A DNA stretch of 64,000 nt from Aeromonas allosaccharophila (lineage in GTDB: Bacteria > Pseudomonadota > Gammaproteobacteria > Enterobacterales > Aeromonadaceae), in assembly GCF_000819685.1 (NCBI RefSeq), contig NZ_CDBR01000105.1, forward strand, positions 59,401 through 123,400, in the 5' to 3' direction. Every line of letters starts with the position of its first letter. The stretch's first letter is position 1. Shown one piece after another: positions 15,771 to 22,627 of the stretch. A model generated the notes under the pieces. That model was not told the DNA's origin. It did no database searches and saw only the letters and a list, made by a program, of their open reading frames with translations. Made by a program: the position numbers and the translations under genes.

Positions 15771-16269
15771 CCCGCTACTGCTGGCATTTACGCTCTTTGC
15801 AGCAACCGCAGTGCAGGCTTCTGCCGCCCCCTGGCAGCAGCTGCGCCCGGTCGGGCAGGGGGAGATGAACTGGCTCTGGTTCAAGCTCTACGATGCCACC
15901 CTCTACAGTGCGAGCGGGCACTATCAGCCCGGTCACTATCCACAGGCTCTGACCCTCACCTATGCCAGATCCATCGAGCGGGAAGATCTGCTGAGCGCTA
16001 CTGCCGCCGAGTGGCAGCGGCTCGGTCTTGGCTCTGATGCCGAGCGTCAGCACTGGCTCGGCCAGCTCGCCGCACTCTGGCCCGATGTGCAGGCAGGCGA
16101 CCAGCTCACCTTCTATGTCGACAAGGGGGGGGCAGGCCACTTCTGGTGGCAGGAGAATCCGCTTGGCACCCTGGCCGATCCGCAATTCTCGGCTGCCTTC
16201 CTCGCCATCTGGCTGGCTGACAACAGCCGCGATCCCGCCCTGACCCGTCGCCTGCGTGGCCAACCCTGA
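15727..16269 (+). CDS. Chalcone-isomerase-like periplasmic protein
   Basis: 180 residues. A signal peptide (INPLLLAFTLFAATAVQASA) follows an unusually long N-region encoded inside the preceding gene; no later ATG, GTG or TTG exists before the signal core, and an AGGAG motif precedes the ATG at 15727. The body WQQLRPVGQGEMNWLWFKLYDATLYS, LTLTYARSIEREDLL and LTFYVDKGG fits the chalcone-isomerase-like fold, which binds fatty acids in bacterial relatives. Last but one gene of the operon. Confidence 0.78.
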   Translation: MNWKTPTTGIWGGINPLLLAFTLFAATAVQASAAPWQQLRPVGQGEMNWLWFKLYDATLYSASGHYQPGHYPQALTLTYARSIEREDLLSATAAEWQRLGLGSDAERQHWLGQLAALWPDVQAGDQLTFYVDKGGAGHFWWQENPLGTLADPQFSAAFLAIWLADNSRDPALTRRLRGQP

Positions 16270-16283
16270 ACATGGAGTGTCTG

Positions 16284-16823
16284 ATGTCTTTCTATCGAGC
16301 ATACCGCTGGTTGCTGCTGCTCCCCTTTTTGCTGCTGAGCGGCTGTGGTGCCAGTCTAGATGACTATCGGGGGCAGGGGCCTAACTGGGATCTCGCCCGT
16401 TTCTTCAACGGCAAGCTGGTGGCTCACGGCCTGGTGACTGACCGCAGCGGCGAAGTGACCAGTCGCTTTCGGGTCGAGATGGTGGGGCGCTGGCAGAGTG
16501 GTAAGGGGGAGCTGTTCGAGCAGTTCTACTTTGACGATGGTCGCCAGCAGACCCGTACCTGGTATCTGAGCAAGGGCGCTGATGGTCACTGGCGCGGTAC
16601 TGCTTCCGATGTGGTGGGGGAGGCGGTGGGTAAAACCCAAGGGTTTGCCCTCAACTGGCGTTACCAGCTCGATCTGGCGCTGCCGGATGGCGAAGTGGTG
16701 CGGGTGAGCTTCGATGACTGGATGTATCTGCTGGATGAGGATCGCCTGATCAACCGCGCTGCTATCAGCAAGTTCGGCATCCATCTGGGGGAGGTGATCC
16801 TCTATATCGAACGTCAGCCCTGA
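16284..16823 (+). CDS. DUF3833-like lipoprotein
   Basis: 179 residues from the ATG at 16284 (GGAG 6 bp upstream); an in-frame ATG at 16272 has no ribosome site. N-terminus MSFYRAYRWLLLLPFLLLSGCG is a lipoprotein signal (lipobox LSGC). The body LARFFNGKLVAHGLVTDRSGEVTSRF and WYLSKGADGHWRGTASDVVGEAVG is the DUF3833 pattern. This family closes similar photolyase/CFA operons in Vibrio and Shewanella. Envelope location and lipid-related role are inferred from context. Confidence 0.8.
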   Translation: MSFYRAYRWLLLLPFLLLSGCGASLDDYRGQGPNWDLARFFNGKLVAHGLVTDRSGEVTSRFRVEMVGRWQSGKGELFEQFYFDDGRQQTRTWYLSKGADGHWRGTASDVVGEAVGKTQGFALNWRYQLDLALPDGEVVRVSFDDWMYLLDEDRLINRAAISKFGIHLGEVILYIERQP

Positions 16824-16867
16824 CCGCAGTAGCAAGATAACGCCCAGTAAAAAGCGCGCCGATGGCG

Positions 16868-16945
16868 TAATGCCGATCAGTTAAGGATCCATTGACCGAT
16901 CCTCCTGATGTGTAAAAATCCGAAACCTATTGATTGGTTTCGAAT
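16868..16945 (+). mobile_element. IS4-family element end remnant
   Basis: About 78 bp matches the transposase-start end of the complete IS at 18504-19932, read outward to inward. TAATGCCGATCAGTTAAG matches that terminal repeat at 16 of 18, then GGATCCATTGACCGATCC is shared, followed by a hairpin equivalent to the IS leader hairpin (CCGAAACC/GGTTTCG in place of CCGGAACC/GGTTCCGG, with paired changes in both arms). No transposase remains. It is divergent, so it comes from a relative and not from a recent copy. Confidence 0.75.
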
Positions 16946-16968
16946 TAATGTGATGGTCAGCCGGACCC

Positions 16969-17012
16969 ACAGCCCTGCAGGCCAACGCTTGCTGGGCTGT
17001 TTGTTTTTTTAA
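16969..17012 (+). terminator. Intrinsic terminator after IS remnant
   Basis: ACAGCCC and GGGCTGT arms with a longer loop, followed by TTTGTTTTTTT. It may end transcripts of the upstream photolyase/CFA operon. Confidence 0.7.
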
Positions 17013-17059
17013 CCACGAAATATCTAGAAAACTAGGAGCGATTCAGAGTGAAAAAAACC

Positions 17060-17099
17060 AATAAAAACAATGCCACTCAGGCTTAACTGACTGGCATTG
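17060..17099 (-). terminator. Intrinsic terminator of the 39-residue gene
   Basis: On the minus strand CAATGCCA and TGGCATTG arms (17092-17099 and 17068-17075), an inner TCAG/CTGA pair, then TTTTTATT. It lies about 150 bp after the stop of the small minus-strand gene. Confidence 0.65.
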
Positions 17100-17245
17100 T
17101 GGCCTACGGGCCCCATTGTTGTTTGGTGGAGTTCAGGTGTGGCCGAGGTATTGCTCTGGCCGGGACAGGACAGCACCTGATGGCGCTGCGACAGGATGTG
17201 TGTGATGTGGTTTTATTACTGTTATTGGTGAAAAACTTTCACGGC

Positions 17246-17365
17246 TCATTTGCCGTAGCGGAAGTAGTATTCACGGGTGGATGGTGCATAGGCATCTTTC
17301 TCTACAATGCCGCTCTTGGTGGTTGCGCCCTTGAGGCGGAACAGGACTGCCAGATTCTCAAACAT
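17246..17365 (-). CDS. Unrecognised 39-residue protein
   Basis: MFENLAVLFRLKG...REYYFRYGK, 39 residues on the minus strand. It has a GAGGT ribosome site 5 bp before the ATG, codon choice like neighbouring Aeromonas-type genes, a CRP-like site upstream and an intrinsic terminator downstream, so it looks like a complete small gene. It is basic and amphipathic with no clear membrane span. I do not recognise its family. The overlapping plus-strand frame at 17099-17407 has none of these supports. Confidence 0.65.
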   Translation of the reverse strand: MFENLAVLFRLKGATTKSGIVEKDAYAPSTREYYFRYGK

Positions 17366-17402
17366 GGTTTACCTCATCGCTCTGTCATTTATGGTTATGG
17401 TG

Positions 17403-17418
17403 TGTGACCTGGGTCACG
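17403..17418. promoter_or_regulatory. CRP-like binding site
   Basis: TGTGACCTGGGTCACG matches TGTGA-N6-TCACA at 9 of 10 positions. It is centred about 45 bp upstream of the start of the minus-strand small gene. A weaker TGTGA-N6-TCAAC site lies some 35 bp further (near 17438). Confidence 0.55.
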
Positions 17419-17739
17419 GTTTGATCCTATGGCCATTTGTGAGCTGGATCAACTTTTTGTGTTGTAAATTTACCAAAATCATGGAAAGGGTTTTCAAATG
17501 CAAAGCTCTTTATGGAAAGGCTTTCCCGGGGTGACGGGGGAGAAGCTGAATACCAGCCAGTAAAAGAGGCCCGCGAGCGAGAGTCTTATATAGAGAAGGG
17601 AGCATGCCTGATGACTTGCGCGTTATCGGGGTTTGAGCCGATTTATGACATAAAACAGAGAGATAGCGTGCTCCTTGCTGGTAAAAACAGCGAACTGCTG
17701 CAATTTTGACTAAACGAATCAATCGCAGTTATTTTAGGG
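17419..17739. other. Intergenic stretch before the tRNA-Ala operon
   Basis: No convincing gene. Two short frames with plausible ribosome sites (a 21-codon frame near 17498 and a 10-codon frame near 17604) are too short to support. The motif ATGGAAAGG occurs twice (near 17481 and 17512). Confidence 0.4.
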
Positions 17740-17768
17740 TTGACAGCAAAGCGGGTGATGCCTATCAT
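17740..17768 (+). promoter_or_regulatory. Sigma-70 promoter of the tRNA-Ala operon
   Basis: TTGACA (17740-17745), 17-bp spacer, TATCAT (17763-17768), followed by a GC-rich discriminator (GCGCCTCC), the pattern of stringently controlled stable-RNA promoters. Confidence 0.85.
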
Positions 17769-17813
17769 GCGCCTCCGTTGCCGGAGATAACTTCGTCAGC
17801 GCCGAGGTGAGTT

Positions 17814-17889
<76 letters not shown>

Positions 17890-17917
17890 AATTCTCCTCG
17901 AACAATCTGGAATCAAA

Positions 17918-17993
<76 letters not shown>

Positions 17994-18056
17994 GGTTCAT
18001 GATTGAAATGAAGTGCCCAGGGCAGTGCGGTGTGTATCACCCAGGCCGACCTTTGT

Positions 18057-18132
<76 letters not shown>

Positions 18133-18180
18133 CTATTTAGGATGAATGGCCGCCAGAACCATTTATTCAGTACCGAATTT

Positions 18181-18256
18181 GGGGCTATAGCTCAGCTGGG
18201 AGAGCGCCTGCTTTGCACGCAGGAGGTCTGCGGTTCGATCCCGCGTAGCTCCACCA
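18181..18256 (+). tRNA. tRNA-Ala (anticodon TGC)
   Basis: Same body as the GGC copies but with anticodon stem CCTGC/GCAGG around loop TTTGCAC, giving anticodon TGC, and acceptor start GGGGCTA. This isoacceptor is usually found inside rRNA operons; here it sits between GGC copies. Confidence 0.96.
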
Positions 18257-18290
18257 AATTCAGAATGACTGCAGGTCATTCACACAACTC

Positions 18291-18366
<76 letters not shown>

Positions 18367-18386
18367 AATTCTTGTTACAAGAAGCA

Positions 18387-18420
18387 AAAAGGCCACCGCA
18401 TCGCGGTGGCCTTTTTGTTT
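18387..18420 (+). terminator. Intrinsic terminator of the tRNA-Ala operon
   Basis: GGCCACCGC, short loop, GCGGTGGCC flanked by A5 and T5 and followed by GTTT. Confidence 0.9.
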
Positions 18421-18491
18421 GCTCCCGCATTCATTTTCCCCATATTCCTGTGCTTTTCATGTGTAAATCCATTGCTCCAACGAAAAAGCCC

Positions 18492-18503
18492 GCGGGTCTC
18501 GCG
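18492..18503. repeat. Target-site duplication, left copy
   Basis: GCGGGTCTCGCG directly before the left IS end; the same 12 bp is at 19934-19945, one base beyond the right end. Confidence 0.85.
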
Positions 18504-18512
18504 CAATGCTGT

Positions 18513-19850
18513 TCACTTAAGCGGAGCCGCATTGCGATCTACCGGAAAACGGGTCTTTGATATCTTCACTGCCCTGGGTCTCGATGGCCTGGGGCGTTTT
18601 TCTATGAACATGACGCCTATGCAGCCCCGCAACTCCGCCAACCTTCGTGGCGTATGTGCTGGCGATAGCGCGCCCGCCATCACTGCCATCTGGTTCGCGA
18701 TGAACTGACAGGCAAACTTGAAGCTCACCTCATTGGGCGCTCGCTGATGGGCTACGGCGGCCTGGCTCGCCTCCCGCCTGACCAGATTGTATCCAAGCAG
18801 CAATCCCCACAGCTCCTGATAAACCAAGTCCACTTTCTTGCTTCTCAGCGTGATGGCGTTGTGCTGCATCGCGCTTTTGATATCCCGGTATCCCAGCTCG
18901 ATTTCCCAGCGCTCGTGGTACAGGGTCGCCACCTGAGCTGCGCTGAATCGCGCCACGGGCAGGGAGGTAAAGACCGTTTTCTCCTTGCCTGCCACCTCAT
19001 AGGTCACTGCGCGAACTTGCCAGTGCGTCGGTAACTCGGGGTTTTTCTTGCGAGCCTGAGGCGAGACCGTCATTTGCAACAGACGGTCACCGTCGCCATA
19101 GCGCTCAAGTTCCGTGTATACCAGCCCCTTGCGTTCCGAGATGAGCCAGTGACGGTCGGTGTCTTCGGCCTGAATACGCAGCAACAGGTCGGCACCGAAG
19201 AAACCTTTATCCAGCAGGGTTACCGAATTGTCCGGCAATGAGTGAATGAACTCGCTGGCCAGGGGGATTTCCCCTTTGCGGTACGGGCTGATGGCCGCGT
19301 TGGCAATGACATGCGAGCGGACATTCATGAGCGTGACCAACCGCAGCATCGGGTAGGGTGTCTGCCGGTTGGTTGAGGTGTTACCCGAGCCGAAATGCGC
19401 CCTGAGTTCAGGCATATCCTGGGTACGGAACAGGGCTCCATCGATGGCAAAGACCTGTAAACCGTGCCACTGGTCTTCAGGATAACGTTCCCGTCCCCAC
19501 ACATCGGCACACTGCTTGAACAGCCACTCGAGCGGCTGTTTACCGAGTCGCTGACGGGCTTGAGACAGGGCACTGTCCGCGAGCAAGGCGTCATTGGCCA
19601 ACCCTTCTGCACAGATATTGAGGCGCCGAGCGACCTCGGAGATGGGCTCATTACGGAAAAAGGCCATCCCCACGACGAGCCACAAGACCATATCAGAAGG
19701 TAAGCGGCGTCGGCAGATAGTGGCCTTTTCAGACAAGGCGGCAGCGGCACGGAGCCATTCGTCGGGTATATGGTCGGCAAAAATGGCCAGCCGAGCCAGC
19801 ATGTCGCCAGATGTCTCAATAACGTCGTTCAGGTCGTTTGCAATAGACAT
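18513..19850 (-). CDS. IS4-family transposase
   Basis: 445 residues, apparently intact. The DDE residues read as D137 (FAIDGALF), D214 (TLLDKGFFGADLL) and E318 in the family's Y-(2)-R-(3)-E-(6)-K signature (YHERWEIELGYRDIK). The N-terminal helical region (about 1-120) would bind the ends. The stop codon lies inside the left terminal repeat. The ATG at 19850 has no good ribosome site and directly follows a terminator-like hairpin with six T, which would keep expression low and block read-through from outside. Same orientation as the nuclease upstream. Confidence 0.92.
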   Translation of the reverse strand: MSIANDLNDVIETSGDMLARLAIFADHIPDEWLRAAAALSEKATICRRRLPSDMVLWLVVGMAFFRNEPISEVARRLNICAEGLANDALLADSALSQARQRLGKQPLEWLFKQCADVWGRERYPEDQWHGLQVFAIDGALFRTQDMPELRAHFGSGNTSTNRQTPYPMLRLVTLMNVRSHVIANAAISPYRKGEIPLASEFIHSLPDNSVTLLDKGFFGADLLLRIQAEDTDRHWLISERKGLVYTELERYGDGDRLLQMTVSPQARKKNPELPTHWQVRAVTYEVAGKEKTVFTSLPVARFSAAQVATLYHERWEIELGYRDIKSAMQHNAITLRSKKVDLVYQELWGLLLGYNLVRREASQAAVAHQRAPNEVSFKFACQFIANQMAVMAGALSPAHTPRRLAELRGCIGVMFIEKRPRPSRPRAVKISKTRFPVDRNAAPLK

Positions 19851-19883
19851 AAAAAATCCGGAACCAGTGATTGGTTCCGGATT
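19851..19883 (-). terminator. Terminator-like hairpin before the transposase start
   Basis: On the minus strand AATCCGGAACC, 7-nt loop, GGTTCCGGATT followed by T6 and then the ATG. It is conserved with paired base changes in the remnant at 16868-16945. Likely an insulation device against impinging transcription. Confidence 0.75.
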
Positions 19884-19933
19884 GTCCTACAGCAGAAGGA
19901 TCGGTCAATGGATCCTTAACTGATCAGCATTGT

Positions 19934-19945
19934 GCGGGTCTCGCG
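19934..19945. repeat. Target-site duplication, right copy
   Basis: GCGGGTCTCGCG, identical to 18492-18503; one T separates it from the right terminal repeat, so the exact end of the IS is uncertain by one base. Confidence 0.85.
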
Positions 19946-19978
19946 GGCTTTGGTTGCACTATTCAGATGCGCCTGTGG

Positions 19979-22135
19979 TTAACGGCGACGTCGCCAGGCC
20001 AGCGGCAACAGGGCCAGCAGGCCCAGTCCCAGCGCACCACCACCGGATGAGGTGTCCGGTTTGGTGGCATCGCTCTCCAGTCGCAGGTCGACGATGATGG
20101 GATCATGGTCGGAGGCGCTGAAGGGGTTGTCAGACTTGAGCAGTGCGTCGGTGTATTTAGCTGCGTACTCGAACTGGCTGCTTTCGAAGGAGTTGATGTG
20201 CCAGTCGGAGATACCTGCCACCTTGCTGGCCAGCATCGGGTTGGCGAGGGCATAGTCCAGGGTGCCCAGCTCCCCTTCGTAGCTGTAGGAGATGGCCTTC
20301 TCCTTGTTGAATTTGACATTCAGGTCGATCAGGCCGTAGCTGCGAGTCACTTCGCGACCGAGCGGTTCATAGGACTGCTCACCGATAAAGGTGTGGGAGG
20401 CCGATACGATCTTCCGTTCGCTGGTGGCCGGGTTGTAGTCGGTCAGCACCCGGATCGGATCTTCCTTGGCGTAGGAGTTGAAGTCGCCAACCAGCAGTAC
20501 CTGGCCCGGCAGTTTGCTGACTGCTTCACCCAGCACCTTGGCGGCGGAGACCCGGAACTCAGTGCACTTGCCCTGCAGGTCGGCCGGTTCTGTCTTGCCA
20601 TCGCCATTTTCGTAGCAGCCTGACCCCTTGGATTTGAGGTGGTTGACCACCACCGTCAGCGGCTCCTTGCTCTTGTTGACGGTGAAGGTCTGAATCAGCG
20701 AGTCGCGCTGACCGGCTGTCTTGTCTATACCATCCGTGGTGTAGCGCTGCTCCGGCAGCTTGATGACGCTGGCATCCCCGCTGGGGGTGAGCAGGGCAGG
20801 ACGGTAGATCATCGCCACCATGATGGCGTCACCGCCGAAGAACTTGTCGTCGGTGAGGGCACTTACCGGCAGACGTACATAGGCGTAGTGTCTGCTCGCA
20901 TCCTTCTGCTGTTCGTTGAGGCGGGTCACCAGGTTATGGATAGCGGAGTTGTCGCCAAAGCCGTTATTTTCCATCTCCATCAGGCCGAGCAGATCGGCGT
21001 CCATCTCGGTGATGGCGTTGGCTATTTTGGTGCGCTGCTTCTCGAAGGCTATCAGTGTTTTGGCGCCACGGTTACAGTCATCCTTGTATGTTCCTTGACA
21101 GGTGTTATTAAGATCTCCACCAATCTCAGGCGCACTGGTGAAGTAGTTGAGTACGTTAAAGCTGGCGATCCGCAGGTTGCTGCCCGGTGTACGAGCGGGG
21201 GCGGTCAGCTGGCGATCATCTTCCGGAGTGCGCAGCAAATTGGCGACCCCGATAGTGACATCGTTGGGTACCATCAGGCGGAAAGCGTCCTTGTTGTAGA
21301 TAATAGTCCCTTCCAGGCCATTTAACTGATCACCTATACGCAGATAACCCTGATCGGCATCCAGCGCCGGGAACCAGGGCAGGGCGCCATTTTGTACTTT
21401 GAAATCAGACTCGACCACCAGACGGTTGTTGCTGTTCTTGCCGGCCAGTGTGACGGCATCTGCGCTGTTGGCTATATGGAGTTGGGTTGGCTTGATGAGC
21501 GGCGCCTTATGGGAGAGCTCCATGTTGGTGCGGAACACCTTGTAGTCGAAGCTAAAGTTGCGGGTCAGGTGCAAGTCACTGCTGCTGTCAAGACGTACCC
21601 GCATCCCCTCATGGCGATTGAGGGCTTGTTTCAGGCTTTCATCGTCATTGACTTTGAGCACGCTTACCGGCACGTTCTTGTCCTGCCTGAGGACCTGGAT
21701 CCGGGGCGCAGTACCATCCCACTTCAGCTTGAGCTGAGTGCCGCCCAAGAACTCCTCGACCTGGGCTTCCAGGCAGAGCTCAGCTCCCGGCTTGATGTCG
21801 GCATATTTGGTCGCGAAGTCCTTGTCGCTGAGATAGACGAAGATGCCATCCGAGGTGGCCGGGTTGCCATCTCCCACAGGGTCAGTCAGATAGAAACCCT
21901 TGGTCAGACTTTGGCCCACAGTGGTAACAACACCCTTGACGTGGAAAGAGCCTGGGCTGACAGCCCCGGTGGCCGTTGAGGTGGTGGCCAGCGCGCTGGC
22001 GGAGCCTGTGCCCTGAATGGTCGGGATGGGAGTGAGTTGAGCCGGATCGGACGGACAGACAAATGCCGCATGGGCACCAGAGGATGCAAGTGCCAGCCCC
22101 ACGGCCAGCGACAGCAGGGTACGAGTACCTTTCAT
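19979..22135 (-). CDS. ExeM/NucH-type extracellular endonuclease with GlyGly-CTERM anchor
   Basis: 718 residues from the ATG at 22135 (AAGGA upstream); an upstream in-frame start at 22240 would bury the signal peptide. Signal peptide MKGTRTLLSLAVGLALASSGAHA. Residues about 35-200 hold an OB-fold/YhcR-like region (VKGVVTTVGQSLTKGFYL). About 300-680 is the endonuclease/exonuclease/phosphatase domain (LRIASFNVLNYF, LLGLMEMENNGFGD, VVVNHLKSKGSG, VLLVGDFNSYAKEDPI, SASDHDPIIVDL). The C-terminus SSGGGALGLGLLALLPLAWR is a GlyGly-CTERM rhombosortase sorting signal: Gly-rich motif, hydrophobic helix, Arg tail. Secreted or surface DNase, probably a type II secretion substrate. Its terminator is split by the IS. 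Confidence 0.9.
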   Translation of the reverse strand: MKGTRTLLSLAVGLALASSGAHAAFVCPSDPAQLTPIPTIQGTGSASALATTSTATGAVSPGSFHVKGVVTTVGQSLTKGFYLTDPVGDGNPATSDGIFVYLSDKDFATKYADIKPGAELCLEAQVEEFLGGTQLKLKWDGTAPRIQVLRQDKNVPVSVLKVNDDESLKQALNRHEGMRVRLDSSSDLHLTRNFSFDYKVFRTNMELSHKAPLIKPTQLHIANSADAVTLAGKNSNNRLVVESDFKVQNGALPWFPALDADQGYLRIGDQLNGLEGTIIYNKDAFRLMVPNDVTIGVANLLRTPEDDRQLTAPARTPGSNLRIASFNVLNYFTSAPEIGGDLNNTCQGTYKDDCNRGAKTLIAFEKQRTKIANAITEMDADLLGLMEMENNGFGDNSAIHNLVTRLNEQQKDASRHYAYVRLPVSALTDDKFFGGDAIMVAMIYRPALLTPSGDASVIKLPEQRYTTDGIDKTAGQRDSLIQTFTVNKSKEPLTVVVNHLKSKGSGCYENGDGKTEPADLQGKCTEFRVSAAKVLGEAVSKLPGQVLLVGDFNSYAKEDPIRVLTDYNPATSERKIVSASHTFIGEQSYEPLGREVTRSYGLIDLNVKFNKEKAISYSYEGELGTLDYALANPMLASKVAGISDWHINSFESSQFEYAAKYTDALLKSDNPFSASDHDPIIVDLRLESDATKPDTSSGGGALGLGLLALLPLAWRRRR

Positions 22136-22380
22136 AGGTGTTCCTTTTTTATTTTTGCCAGTGATTCCATAGCCTTGGCTCGTAGACCAAGGGCGCGCAT
22201 TGTCACATTTCTGGCATGTCGTACCAGTGAGCAAACGCACATTAAGCGAATCTGGGAAGGTGCGGAAAAGCGTTTTTTATGATCCCTGTAACAGTATGAT
22301 TTTTTTGATAAATCAATCAATTCTAACCCTGTGCTCATGACGCTGTCGTGGTAGGGGATAATTCTCTTTGAGAATAAAGA

Positions 22381-22409
22381 TTGAGGGGGGAGTGTTGCCT
22401 TTCTATACT
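22381..22409 (+). promoter_or_regulatory. Sigma-70 promoter of the chitinase transcript
   Basis: TTGAGG (22381-22386), 17-bp spacer, TATACT (22404-22409). The predicted start, near 22416, lies about 12 bp before the riboswitch P1 stem, so the aptamer is the first structure in the mRNA. Confidence 0.7.
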
Positions 22410-22427
22410 GGGCTCGTTCCTCACGGA

Positions 22428-22515
22428 ACCCAGGTAAAGGGCAAACCGGCAGTGATGCCGGGGCGCAATGCCTCCGGTCTGGATCATGGATCCAGATAGC
22501 GGGGTTTCCCTGGGT
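22428..22515 (+). ncRNA. Cyclic di-GMP-I (GEMM) riboswitch aptamer
   Basis: P1 arms ACCCAGG (22428-22434) and CCTGGGT (22509-22515). Inside are the conserved GGTAAAGGGCAAACC, a P2 stem capped by a GTGA-type loop (GGCAGTGATGCC), the conserved GGGGCGCAATGCCTCCGGTC and a P3 stem (TCTGGATC/GATCCAGA) followed by TAGCGGGGTTTCC. This order and wording match the GEMM-I consensus closely. The expression platform before the chitinase start (about 110 bp) is not obvious; a small CTGCG/CGCAG hairpin followed by a T-rich run near 22550-22580 is a candidate. Confidence 0.92.
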
Positions 22516-22627
22516 GAGGGTGGTTTTTGTGGCAGGTCCATTGCCAGTTGTCTGCGCCCATCACGCAGGTTGCGATTGTTCTTTGCCTTGGTGAACCATG
22601 CCAAGACAAAACAAGGAAGATAACAAT

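Larger units (their letters stand above)
18504..19932 (-). mobile_element. Complete IS4-family insertion sequence
   Basis: About 1.43 kb bounded by imperfect 18-bp terminal inverted repeats: CAATGCTGTTCACTTAAG at 18504-18521 and, read inward, CAATGCTGATCAGTTAAG at 19932-19915 (16 of 18 match). It carries one transposase gene and is flanked by a 12-bp direct repeat, a length usual for IS4-family members. Removing the element and one repeat copy rebuilds a perfect intrinsic terminator hairpin belonging to the nuclease gene at 19979-22135. Confidence 0.9.

Noticed and set aside
17099..17407. 102-codon plus-strand frame
   Set aside because: Lies mostly antisense to the better-supported 39-residue gene, has no ribosome site, and its composition is unlike neighbouring genes.
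17498..17563. 21-codon plus-strand frame MQSSLWKGFPGVTGEKLNTSQ-type peptide with a nearby AAAGGG
   Set aside because: Too short, no downstream gene to lead into, and no other support.
17510..17722. 70-codon minus-strand frame before the tRNA operon
   Set aside because: No ribosome site, atypical codons, and it ends against the tRNA promoter region.
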